This document shows, piece by piece, positions 17,701 through 24,144 of a stretch of 31,320 nt of DNA. The first letter of the stretch is position 1. Each line of letters starts with the position of its first letter. The DNA is from JBHHYN01 sp046757565. Its GTDB lineage: Bacteria > Pseudomonadota > Gammaproteobacteria > Eutrophobiales > Eutrophobiaceae. The stretch is from NCBI GenBank assembly GCA_046757565.1, contig JBHHYN010000024.1, positions 1 to 31,320 on the forward strand, read 5' to 3'. The translations under genes and the position numbers were made by a program. The notes below the pieces were generated by a model. The model had not been told where the DNA came from and made no database searches. It worked only from the letters and a program-made list of their open reading frames with translations.

Positions 17701-18984
17701 TACCCCTTTCAGATCCTGGCCCGTCACCCCCGTATGCTGGGTCCAGGTGCTGCCATTCAATTGCAGGATCGTCCCCCGCTTGCCCACCGCAAACGCCGTC
17801 GTGCCGTCCACTACCTCTACATCTTCGAGATTCCGCGTGGTCGGACTCGTCATCGCACTCCAGGCCGTACCGTTGAACTGCTGAATATCTCCCCTCTTCC
17901 CCACCGCAATCACGTTCGAATCACTACTGCCGGATATGCCCCGTAAATCCGGATTACCCGGAATGATTGTCGTGGTACACATTGTGCCCTGTGTAAAGGT
18001 ACAGGTACTGGTTTGGCCATTCTTACCGGCATAGTAGGCATTTCCTGCCGGGGAAACCCAGACATCCCTGAGGTCCTGTGTCCCCTCGGTGGTCTCCTGC
18101 CAGGAACTGCCATTGAAAAACATGACCACACCCCGTTTGCCCACCGCATAGATCTCACCCGTCAAGGTCGAACCATAAACCCCTTCCAGGTCCTGACTCG
18201 CCGTCGCCACCAGCGTGCAACTCGCCCCGTCATGCTTGTAAATCACGCCCCCTTTACCCACCAGATACAGATTCCCTGCCCCATCTCCCCACAGATCCTT
18301 GAAGTTCACCCCTACACTGCACAATGTATCCGGTGCATTCCAGGTCGAAGTACCCCGGTTGAATCGATACAGCGTCCCGTTTTTACCCAGCGCATAAAAG
18401 GCATTCGCATCCCCCCAGGCATCCTCCAGATCATTCGCTCCGGTACCGGCCGCCGCAGACTGGTTCGTCCAGCCCGCCCCGTTGAAGGAGAATAGCGTCC
18501 CCCGTTTGCCCACCACATACGCCTCCGTCGCCGAGGCCGCCCATACCCCTTTCAGATCCTGGCCCGTCACCCCCGTATGCTGGGTCCAGGTGCTGCCATT
18601 CAATTGCAGGATCGTCCCCCGCTTGCCCACCGCAAACGCCGTCGTGCCGTCCACTACCTCTACATCTTCGAGATTCCGCGTGGTCGGACTCGTCATCGCA
18701 CTCCAGGCCGTACCGTTGAACTGCTGAATATCTCCCCTCTTCCCCACCGCAATCACGTTCGAATCACTACTGCCGGATATGCCCTTGAATTCGTTCGGTC
18801 CGATCGATGCAGTTGTGCATATCTGGGCTGCAATGGCTACTGAAGCCATTAAAAACGGACCGAGACCATAGAGGACGATGCGAGAACAATAACAAGCTAG
18901 ATGACTATTACGTAGGGGAACTCTTCGAGCCATTAATCTATATAAGAAATACTCACTGGCCATATTACTTATGAAATTATTCAA
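14782..18984 (-). CDS. mshQ: MshQ-like giant surface protein with two seven-bladed propellers
   Basis: This 1400-residue protein probably is exported. A long basic N-terminus precedes a hydrophobic core (IVLYGLGPFLMASVAIAA, about 36-53). Residues 68-348 and 349-630 are two copies of a 281-residue unit. Each has seven modules of about 40 residues marked by motifs such as AVGKRGTILQLNG, VVGKRGTLFSFNG and LVGKGGVIYKHDG, as expected for a seven-bladed beta-propeller. The last 770 residues resemble MshQ (I believe DUF6701), ending ATFGIFKGGNEFIYIREPWN. Vibrio-type MshQ is usually encoded after mshP, not here. The TTG start overlaps the previous stop (TTGA) and has a GGAGGG ribosome site 7 nt upstream. 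A tip or surface adhesin role is inference. Confidence 0.85.
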   Translation of the reverse strand: MNNFISNMASEYFLYRLMARRVPLRNSHLACYCSRIVLYGLGPFLMASVAIAAQICTTASIGPNEFKGISGSSDSNVIAVGKRGDIQQFNGTAWSAMTSPTTRNLEDVEVVDGTTAFAVGKRGTILQLNGSTWTQHTGVTGQDLKGVWAASATEAYVVGKRGTLFSFNGAGWTNQSAAAGTGANDLEDAWGDANAFYALGKNGTLYRFNRGTSTWNAPDTLCSVGVNFKDLWGDGAGNLYLVGKGGVIYKHDGASCTLVATASQDLEGVYGSTLTGEIYAVGKRGVVMFFNGSSWQETTEGTQDLRDVWVSPAGNAYYAGKNGQTSTCTFTQGTMCTTTIIPGNPDLRGISGSSDSNVIAVGKRGDIQQFNGTAWSAMTSPTTRNLEDVEVVDGTTAFAVGKRGTILQLNGSTWTQHTGVTGQDLKGVWAASATEAYVVGKRGTLFSFNGAGWTNQSAAAGTGANDLEDAWGDANAFYALGKNGTLYRFNRGTSTWNAPDTLCSVGVNFKDLWGDGAGNLYLVGKGGVIYKHDGASCTLVATASQDLEGVYGSTLTGEIYAVGKRGVVMFFNGSSWQETTEGTQDLRDVWVSPAGTPYFAGKGGSILKCQKVPVLIHYAISYPNGATGVTCEASDVVITAHGPTHVPSNPVTGTLLTVTTSTGTGVWEAVPVSGTGTWSPSGVNDGNANYAWPGGENNFRVRFRHNTATTLNINLLDNNSRTESITVPSEDPSITFSNAAFRVTDAIPNTTSIGPQIAGKDSGTGFAAQTLFLQAVRTDTNTGSCVGVFQNQTVTIQMASECNNPTTCVAPGGPGNVVSVADNTATFQPIGINNNGLVPPAGTYGNVNLAFDAQSKAPLLFRYPDAGQITLHARYLLPAPPVNTFITGSSNAFVVRPFGFDIDSSGKRSADWLDDGFLNGTAGDDTYSADATGTVYVKAGANFNATVRAVVWQSVDDTNNDGVADAGANLTDNAATPNFGREIAPEKVNVTHNVALPTLPGNTGNLVGGANLGGFTNGILTTPMNWDEVGIIDLNAALISGNYLGGGSDVTATHANFGRFYPDRFMVTDNGPAFADTCTAGAVPFTYQDQTFFYGTPPLLTITALNTAGNVTQNYGDTNPSAATERFWKLTSTLTRTYTDQAGASAAFADVQDPTVTLGGDLNFDGIGTLALNAGTTGDAFMYGRVSEEGQFNANVDLSFTAATLTDSDGVCYDPDNNGVCDAYTITGLTGVVLRFGRLFVGSAVGSELLPLAVAFQTQYFNGTAFVANSDDSCTRINDLDMNGVPDLVLSNTIDVGQVDGDILICPAGTSTMALGNNPLTAGDGNLSFTAPTAGAGCTGFSNLTLDLPALGLGHLQYNWDGVDQGGDGNLFDDNPSGRATFGIFKGGNEFIYIREPWNN
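17199..17941 (-). repeat. 743-bp perfect direct repeat, copy encoding propeller 2
   Basis: By eye this stretch is identical base for base to 18042-18784, at an offset of 843 bp (281 codons, in frame). It encodes most of the second propeller of the MshQ-like protein, from GISGSSDSN to DVWVSPAG. Outside these limits the two copies differ at once, including the 7th-blade segments TPYFAGKGG here and NAYYAGKNG in the other copy. Confidence 0.93.
18042..18784 (-). repeat. 743-bp perfect direct repeat, copy encoding propeller 1
   Basis: This is the partner of 17199-17941 and encodes most of the first propeller. The absence of even silent differences over 743 bp points to recent duplication or ongoing gene conversion. 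Between the two copies lie 100 bp of unique sequence encoding the 7th blade of propeller 1 and the linker. Confidence 0.93.
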
Positions 18985-19388
18985 AACTGTTCCCTCCGAT
19001 ATATTATCGGTGATTCTTTCGTGTCGGTTGCCTGCGTTTCATCATTTCCTGATTCCGGTTTTCGTGATTTTTGCACGGCATTTTTGCCGTCTTGATGAAG
19101 CCGGGCCGCGGGCTGCGATATAACATGTTTTTTGCCTGTCTCACCTGTTTTTGTCAACAAGACATCACCCGCCCACCAGGCCGCCGTCGCCAGCCCGCCG
19201 GCTAATAATAAAACGATCCACCAAGGGATTCTGTGCATAAATGCCGCACCTGGGCGCACCGGGTGTCGCTGTGACAGTCTCCCGGCGATCTCATTAATGC
19301 GGGCGGCATCCGGACCCCGGGTGTGCTCATAGGCCTGTGCGATCAATGATTCAAGCCGCCCGGCATCGGGTACGGGGAACCTAGCCAC
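18981..19388 (-). CDS. Single-pass membrane protein, possible anti-sigma partner
   Basis: I do not recognise the family. I chose the GTG at 19388, which gives 135 residues, because GGAGGAG lies about 5 nt upstream; a start at 19436 would overlap the sigma gene by 56 nt without a better ribosome site. The cytoplasmic part (about 1-52) has a helical stretch RLESLIAQAYEHTRGPDAARINEIAGRL. A membrane helix follows (about 54-74, WWIVLLLAGGLATAAWWAG), then a charged Lys/Gln-rich tail that should be periplasmic. There is no zinc-binding His/Cys motif of the ZAS anti-sigma type. It overlaps the sigma gene by 8 nt and mshQ by 4 nt. The context suggests that it controls the sigma factor, but this is inference. 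Confidence 0.75.
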   Translation of the reverse strand: MARFPVPDAGRLESLIAQAYEHTRGPDAARINEIAGRLSQRHPVRPGAAFMHRIPWWIVLLLAGGLATAAWWAGDVLLTKTGETGKKHVISQPAARLHQDGKNAVQKSRKPESGNDETQATDTKESPIIYRREQF

Positions 19389-19908
19389 CGTTCTCCTCCT
19401 GCCAACGTTGCCGCAACTTCTTGATGATGGCGGCACATTGCCGCCTGATGGTGCCTGCCGGTATCTCCACGATTCCGGCTATCTCTTTATGCGTCAGTCC
19501 AATCCAGTAACGCATGAGCAACAGATTCTGTTCATCTTTCGGCAGGGTCTCTATCAAGGCGCGCAGATATTCATGTTCATCACTGAATTCAGCCGTGTTA
19601 TCGATATGCACACCCGACTGTGCATCGTCACTAACGAACGGGGAAGCTGTGTCACGGCGATAACTGTCAATGTGGAGATTAACGGCGATGCGGTAGAGCA
19701 GTGCAACCGGTGAGCGCGGGTCTTTACAGACAACCCGGATAAATTTTAGAAAGGTCTCGGCCAGCAGATCGTAGGCGCCGTCCGCACTGCATCCCCGGGC
19801 CCTCAGGAAACGCCACAGACGATTGGCCTGCTGACGATAGAACCTGTCAAATGCGGCTTCATCACCCTCATTACAATAGCGCAGCAGCAGTTGTTTCGCC
19901 TCAGACAT
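19381..19908 (-). CDS. ECF-type RNA polymerase sigma factor
   Basis: This 175-residue protein is an extracytoplasmic-function sigma factor. Region 2 (about 12-82) includes FDRFYRQQANRLWRFLRARG and YDLLAETFLKFIRVV, binding the -10 element. Region 4 (about 112-170) includes LPKDEQNLLLMRYWIGLTHKEIAGIVEI and the helix-turn-helix end PAGTIRRQCAAIIKKLRQRW. Region 3 is absent, as usual for this class. It is translationally coupled to the membrane protein that follows and then to the MshQ-like gene, so it may direct expression of that unit. No obvious GAAC-type autoregulated promoter is visible upstream, where heptad repeats lie instead. Confidence 0.92.
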   Translation of the reverse strand: MSEAKQLLLRYCNEGDEAAFDRFYRQQANRLWRFLRARGCSADGAYDLLAETFLKFIRVVCKDPRSPVALLYRIAVNLHIDSYRRDTASPFVSDDAQSGVHIDNTAEFSDEHEYLRALIETLPKDEQNLLLMRYWIGLTHKEIAGIVEIPAGTIRRQCAAIIKKLRQRWQEENGG

Positions 19909-19946
19909 GCGTTATTCTATTAAGTTACCGGTCATGAAGCTAAAAT

Positions 19947-19988
19947 CTTCAACCTGGAACCTTGAACCTCGAACCTTGAACCTTGAAC
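19947..19988. repeat. Heptanucleotide repeat array after gpsA
   Basis: There are six 7-bp units on the plus strand: CTTCAAC, CTGGAAC, CTTGAAC, CTCGAAC, CTTGAAC and CTTGAAC. On the minus strand the unit reads GTTCAAG, so it is a close relative of the GGTTCAG array at 1-77 but inverted relative to it. The array ends 1 nt before the gpsA stop codon (19990-19992) and occupies about half of the 81-bp gap to the sigma factor gene. Confidence 0.85.
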
Positions 19989-19989
19989 T

Positions 19990-20994
19990 TTATCCCCCCA
20001 GTTCCGCCTTCTTCTCTCTTGCCAGCAGCGCCTGCACAGCCTCTGCGGGCAGTACCTGTCCATGGATAACCTTGTATATCTGTTCGCTGATGGGCATTTC
20101 GATCCGATATTTCCGCGCCAGGCTGTATACGGCCTCCGCCGTACGTACTCCCTCAACCGCCTGTCCGATCTCCTGGCGTGCTGCATCAACACTGCTGCCC
20201 TGTGCCAGGGCCAGCCCCAGGCGGCGGTTACGGGACTGATTATCGGTACAGGTCAGAACCAGATCTCCCAGACCGGCCAACCCCATAAAGGTCTCCTGTC
20301 TGCCACCCATGGCAATGCCCAGACGTGTGATCTCGGCCAACCCACGGGTAATCAAGGCAGCGCGTGTATTGGCGCCAAAACCCAACCCATCGGCAATACC
20401 GGCTGCGATGGCCATTATATTTTTCACGGCGCCACCGACCTGTGTGCCAATCACGTCATCATGGGTGTAGATCCGGAACACCTCATCGTGGAAACGTTCG
20501 GAAAAGTAGTGGGCGGTTGCAGCATCCCCCGAAGCCACAGTAACGGCCGTGGGCAATCCTGCCGCGACCTCAGCGGCGAATGAGGGACCTGACAACACCG
20601 CAACCGGTATGTCGCCCAGCGCGTCTCTGACAACTTTATGGTTAAGCGAATGGGTGCTGGGTTCCAGTCCCTTACACGCCAGGCAGATCCTGAAGGTATG
20701 TGAGGTAACAGTTTGCATCTCCTGTAACACAGCCTGCAACCCTTCACAGGGAACCGCAATGACAATATCCTCGACTTCCTGAAGCAGGGGAATGAGATCA
20801 GGAGACGGGGTTAACGTCCCCGGGAATGGGTAACCGGGCAGGTGTCGGTTGTTACAGGCTTGACCGACAAGATTGCGAAGGTGCTCCTCATCGCAGTCCC
20901 ACAGAAAGGTGGGATTGCTATTCCTGGCGAGCACAAGCGCCAATGCCGTACCCCAGGAACCGGCGCCGAGCACGAGAACAGGTTTGTTTCTCAG
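19990..20994 (-). CDS. gpsA: Glycerol-3-phosphate dehydrogenase GpsA
   Basis: This cytoplasmic enzyme reduces dihydroxyacetone phosphate to sn-glycerol-3-phosphate for phospholipid synthesis. It has the Rossmann motif GAGSWGTALA, then SGPSFAAEV, the catalytic-Lys region GGAVKNIMAIAAGIADGLG, NTRAALITRGLAEI and GLAGLGDLVLTCT. A GTG at 20973 would delete the first beta strand (PVLVLGAG), so the start must lie upstream. The frame opens at 21012 and contains no ATG, GTG or TTG before 20973. The best fit is CTG at 20994 (MRNKPVLVLGAG...), with GGGGGA 6 nt upstream; ATT at 21000 is also possible. The length is then 334 residues, normal for the family. secB lies 94 bp upstream. Confidence 0.93.
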   Translation of the reverse strand: MRNKPVLVLGAGSWGTALALVLARNSNPTFLWDCDEEHLRNLVGQACNNRHLPGYPFPGTLTPSPDLIPLLQEVEDIVIAVPCEGLQAVLQEMQTVTSHTFRICLACKGLEPSTHSLNHKVVRDALGDIPVAVLSGPSFAAEVAAGLPTAVTVASGDAATAHYFSERFHDEVFRIYTHDDVIGTQVGGAVKNIMAIAAGIADGLGFGANTRAALITRGLAEITRLGIAMGGRQETFMGLAGLGDLVLTCTDNQSRNRRLGLALAQGSSVDAARQEIGQAVEGVRTAEAVYSLARKYRIEMPISEQIYKVIHGQVLPAEAVQALLAREKKAELGG

Positions 20995-21056
20995 GACAAT
21001 TCCCCCGGCTTTTTAGGTGATAATCCTAGCTGCAATAGTTTCTCCCCACCTGTCCG

Positions 21057-21091
21057 CTTTTTAACTTCAACTTTTTACTCATTGCTTTTTA
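21057..21091. repeat. Degenerate heptad repeat between secB and gpsA
   Basis: The plus strand reads CTTTTTA at 21057, 21071 and 21085, exactly 14 bp apart, with ACTTCAA and CTCATTG as the intervening 7-mers. A further CTTTTTA lies at 21009. The last unit includes the secB stop codon (21089-21091). The period is again 7 bp and again abuts a stop codon, as at gpsA, although the unit is different. Confidence 0.6.
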
Positions 21092-21577
21092 GCGCCTGGT
21101 ATCGGCCTGTTCGGTCTGTTTCTGCTGCTGCTGTAAATAAAGTGCTTCGAAATTGACCGGCGCCAGCAGTAATTGTGGAAAACCACCGCGCATGATTAAA
21201 TCGGCAATAAACTCTCGGGCAAAAGGAAACAGGATATTAGGACATATCGTTGCCAACATTCGTCCGCGGATTTCATCCGGAAATCCGTCAATATGAAAAA
21301 TCCCTGCCTGGTGTATTTCCGCAAGATAGACCGTTTTCCCCTCGAAGCTTACAGTTACCGTCACGCTCAGGACAACTTCAAACAACTCTTTCGATAAGGA
21401 ATTCACTGCGTTGGCAATATCCATATTCACCGACGGCTTCCATTGCTCCTGGAAGATCTGTGGTGAATGGGGTGTTTCAAAAGAAACGTCCCTGACATAG
21501 ATTTTCTGTAACCCGAATTGTCCTTGCTCGCCTCCAGCAATTGTATCTTCCTGGCTGGTGTCTGTTTGATTTGACAT
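21089..21577 (-). CDS. secB: Protein-export chaperone SecB
   Basis: This 162-residue tetrameric chaperone keeps preproteins unfolded and delivers them to SecA. The sequence is typical: FGLQKIYVRDVSFETPHSPQIF near residue 21, the core MDIANAVNSLSKELFEVVLSVTVTV, HIDGFPDEIRGRMLATICPNILFPFAREF and MRGGFPQLLLAPVNFEALY, then a Gln-rich tail. SecB is a marker of Proteobacteria. In E. coli grxC lies between secB and yibN; here the rhodanese stop lies only 63 bp upstream of secB, with no glutaredoxin gene. Confidence 0.97.
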   Translation of the reverse strand: MSNQTDTSQEDTIAGGEQGQFGLQKIYVRDVSFETPHSPQIFQEQWKPSVNMDIANAVNSLSKELFEVVLSVTVTVSFEGKTVYLAEIHQAGIFHIDGFPDEIRGRMLATICPNILFPFAREFIADLIMRGGFPQLLLAPVNFEALYLQQQQKQTEQADTRR

Positions 21578-21640
21578 TAACGTTTACTCAAATATTGTAG
21601 AAACTCCGATTAATCCAGAGGTCTAGTATACAGCAATAAG

Positions 21641-22069
21641 TTAACCCTCCCGTGTTAACGGAAGGTTGGCGTTCTGCCAGGCGAGCAGACCGCCACTGAG
21701 GCAGTAGATATTCTCAAAATCACCGTTTTTCAGCGTTCTTGCGACACGTGTCGACACCGTACCGTTGCTGCAACAGGTGATCACGATCTGTTTTTGGTAT
21801 TTTTTCAGTTCTTTCTGTCGTGGTTGCAAATCCGGCTCCGGGATATTCACGGCATTCAGGATATGACCTTTTTTAAAATCATCCTGTAAACGGACATCTA
21901 ATATCAGGGCGTTTTCATGGTTCATCATTTGCGTCGCTTGCAAGGGGGTGAGTTGTTTAATTCCACTGATTGCTCCGGAAAAGATATTCCAGAATAACAA
22001 AATCACTATTGCGATGAGCAATGAAACCAGGAATAGATGGTTACCGATAAATTCAGGAATTTTCTCCAT
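21641..22069 (-). CDS. Membrane-anchored rhodanese-like protein (YibN family)
   Basis: This 142-residue protein has an N-terminal membrane helix (about residues 12-30) and one rhodanese domain (about 40-140). The domain shows ALILDVRLQDDFKKGHILNAVNIP and the active-site loop TCCSNGTVSTRVA with Cys99 and Cys100; Cys100 fits the catalytic position. It corresponds by position to E. coli yibN in the gpsA-secB-(grxC)-yibN order. The substrate is unknown, but sulfur transfer at the inner membrane is plausible. It is divergent from gpmI across a 485-bp gap. Confidence 0.9.
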   Translation of the reverse strand: MEKIPEFIGNHLFLVSLLIAIVILLFWNIFSGAISGIKQLTPLQATQMMNHENALILDVRLQDDFKKGHILNAVNIPEPDLQPRQKELKKYQKQIVITCCSNGTVSTRVARTLKNGDFENIYCLSGGLLAWQNANLPLTREG

Positions 22070-22554
22070 TAAAAAATACTCTGAGTGTTAAACGTGAATG
22101 CAGTAGACAGGTAAGTGGCGATAATACGATATATAGCCGTGATTAGAAACAGTGCCGGAGTGTCGGGGAAAGGGTTATCTTCAGTTTTAAATTCTCAAAT
22201 ATTACATAAATCGAAGTTATCGTATCCCACAACAAGTTGGTGGTTTCAATCAAGCCTGTTTATATGATGGCTTATTATACACACCTCTACAAATGCATTT
22301 CTCATAACCGGCAGGTTAGCATTGAAGCGGATATCAACACTGTATCAATCTGTGTACTCCCCCGGATTTTTCATGCTAGAATTGACCGGGGACTACAAAA
22401 ACCGCCAAATTTCATTGAAATCGCCCGGAAATCAATCTTTACAGTCACCATTGATGAACGCGATCACAATTCTCCTCACTAAAAACACATCTCTATCCAC
22501 ATCGCTTTTATTGGCCATGTTGCTGATACCGCGCATCGGCTTTTCCGATAAATA
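22070..22554. other. Divergent intergenic region, rhodanese/gpmI
   Basis: This 485-bp AT-richer gap must hold promoters for both directions. Small open frames occur on the plus strand (22237-22482 and 22322-22555), but they lack ribosome sites and family-like sequence. I see no clear hairpin-plus-T terminator, no tRNA and no strong -35/-10 pair. TTATTATAC near 22272-22280 is the best -10-like stretch for gpmI. Confidence 0.4.
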
Positions 22555-24144
22555 ATGCAATTAATCCACAAACCAGTCATTCTGATTATCCTCGATGGTT
22601 GGGGATATTCGGAAAACATCAACTACAACGCCATCCACAGCGCTAAGAAACCGGTGTGGGACCGGCTCTGGGACGAATACCCCCATACTTTGATCAATGC
22701 CTCGGGGACGGAGGTGGGCTTGCCCGGTAACCAGATGGGGAATTCCGAGGTCGGGCACATGAATATCGGTTCGGGAAGAATTATCGAGCAGGAGTTTACA
22801 CGCATCAGCCGCACTATCGAGGACGGCTCATTTTTCCATAACGAAACCCTGCGCTCGGCATTTAAAAAGACGGTCCAAAACAACAAGGCCCTGCATGTCC
22901 TCGGCCTGTTGTCTCCAGGAGGGGTGCACTCTCATCAGGACCACATCTTTGCGTTGATGGAATTTGCCGATCAATGTGGGCTGAATGATATCTATCTCCA
23001 CGCTTTCCTGGATGGCCGCGATACACCTCCCAAAAGCGCGGGAGAATACCTGCATGAAGCGCGGTTAAAGATGGCGGAACTTGGAAAAGGCCGGTTCGCC
23101 ACTATTATCGGCCGCTATTATGCCATGGACCGTAATCAACATTGGGACCGCACCCGGGCGGCCTATGACCTGATCAGCCAGGGTAAGGCGGAATACCAAT
23201 CAGATGATACCTTCATTGCAGTCGATATGGCCTATGCACGCGGTGAATCGGATGAATTTGTTAAAGCAACTTCCATCGTCCGGGAGGGGGAGATACCTGT
23301 TTCGGTGCAGGATGGCGATTGTATTGTGTTTGCGAATTACCGTGCCGATCGGGCCAGACAGTTGGCAAGTGCCTTCACAAAAGAGGATTTTTCCGGTTTT
23401 GAAAGGGAGCGGTTTGCAAACCCCGTGACGTTTATCAGTCTGACCGAATACAAGGCCAACTATGAATTTCCCGTGGCATTTCCTCCAGAACATCATGACA
23501 ATGTATTCGGGGAATATATCGCCCGATGCGGGCTGCGCCAATTGCGTATCGCCGAGACAGAAAAGTATGCGCATGTCACCTTCTTCTTCAACGCTGGAAA
23601 AGAACGCGCTTTCGAAAATGAAGATCGTATTCTTGTTCCGTCACCACATGTGTCCACCTACGACCAGACACCAGAAATGAGCGCATTCGAAGTTACTGAT
23701 AAAATGATCGATGCCATTAACAGCCGGAAATACGATGTCATCATCTCTAATTTTGCGAATGCAGATATGGTCGGGCACACCGGTGATTTCGATGCAACAG
23801 TCAAAAGTGTCGAGTCAATCGACAAGTGTCTCGGTACTATTCTCGAGGCAGTACAGAAGGTAGGAGGAGAACTGCTGATTACGGCCGATCATGGCAACGC
23901 CGAGCAGATGAAATCGTTTATTACGGAAAAAGTCAGGCCCCAGCCCCATACCGCACATACCAGCAACCTGGTACCGTTCCTGTATATTGGCCGTAGCGCA
24001 GATGTTTTGCCGGGGACCGGGGCGTTGTGCGATATTGCCCCAACCATGCTGTATTTGATGGGATTAAAACAGCCTCAGGAAATGACCGGCAGATCTCTGT
24101 TCAATCTGCATAACTATGCAACACATGCAATCGTGGGCGACTGA
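22555..24144 (+). CDS. gpmI: Cofactor-independent phosphoglycerate mutase GpmI
   Basis: This 529-residue enzyme interconverts 3- and 2-phosphoglycerate in glycolysis, using two metal ions (usually Mn). Asp14 in LILDGWGYS-like sequence (IILDGWGYSE) and Ser64 in MGNSEVGHMNIGSGR are the expected metal/phospho-serine residues. Further motifs are GGVHSHQDHI, LDGRDTPPKSA, GRYYAMDRN, FANADMVGHTGD and ADHGNAEQM. It is slightly longer than the usual 510-515 residues because of a C-terminal extension after MTGRSLF. The 3' end overlaps the next gene, envC, by 29 nt, as in the conserved gpmI-envC pair. Confidence 0.97.
   Translation: MQLIHKPVILIILDGWGYSENINYNAIHSAKKPVWDRLWDEYPHTLINASGTEVGLPGNQMGNSEVGHMNIGSGRIIEQEFTRISRTIEDGSFFHNETLRSAFKKTVQNNKALHVLGLLSPGGVHSHQDHIFALMEFADQCGLNDIYLHAFLDGRDTPPKSAGEYLHEARLKMAELGKGRFATIIGRYYAMDRNQHWDRTRAAYDLISQGKAEYQSDDTFIAVDMAYARGESDEFVKATSIVREGEIPVSVQDGDCIVFANYRADRARQLASAFTKEDFSGFERERFANPVTFISLTEYKANYEFPVAFPPEHHDNVFGEYIARCGLRQLRIAETEKYAHVTFFFNAGKERAFENEDRILVPSPHVSTYDQTPEMSAFEVTDKMIDAINSRKYDVIISNFANADMVGHTGDFDATVKSVESIDKCLGTILEAVQKVGGELLITADHGNAEQMKSFITEKVRPQPHTAHTSNLVPFLYIGRSADVLPGTGALCDIAPTMLYLMGLKQPQEMTGRSLFNLHNYATHAIVGD

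Noticed and set aside
17199..18784. CRISPR array or insertion-sequence pair in the repeat region
   Set aside because: There are only two long in-frame copies with no short repeat/spacer pattern, no transposase and no terminal inverted repeats; it is an internal gene duplication.
22322..22555. 77-codon plus-strand open frame ending in a TAATG overlap with gpmI
   Set aside because: The overlap is tempting, but the sequence has no domain-like pattern and no visible ribosome site. It is most likely chance in the divergent intergenic region.
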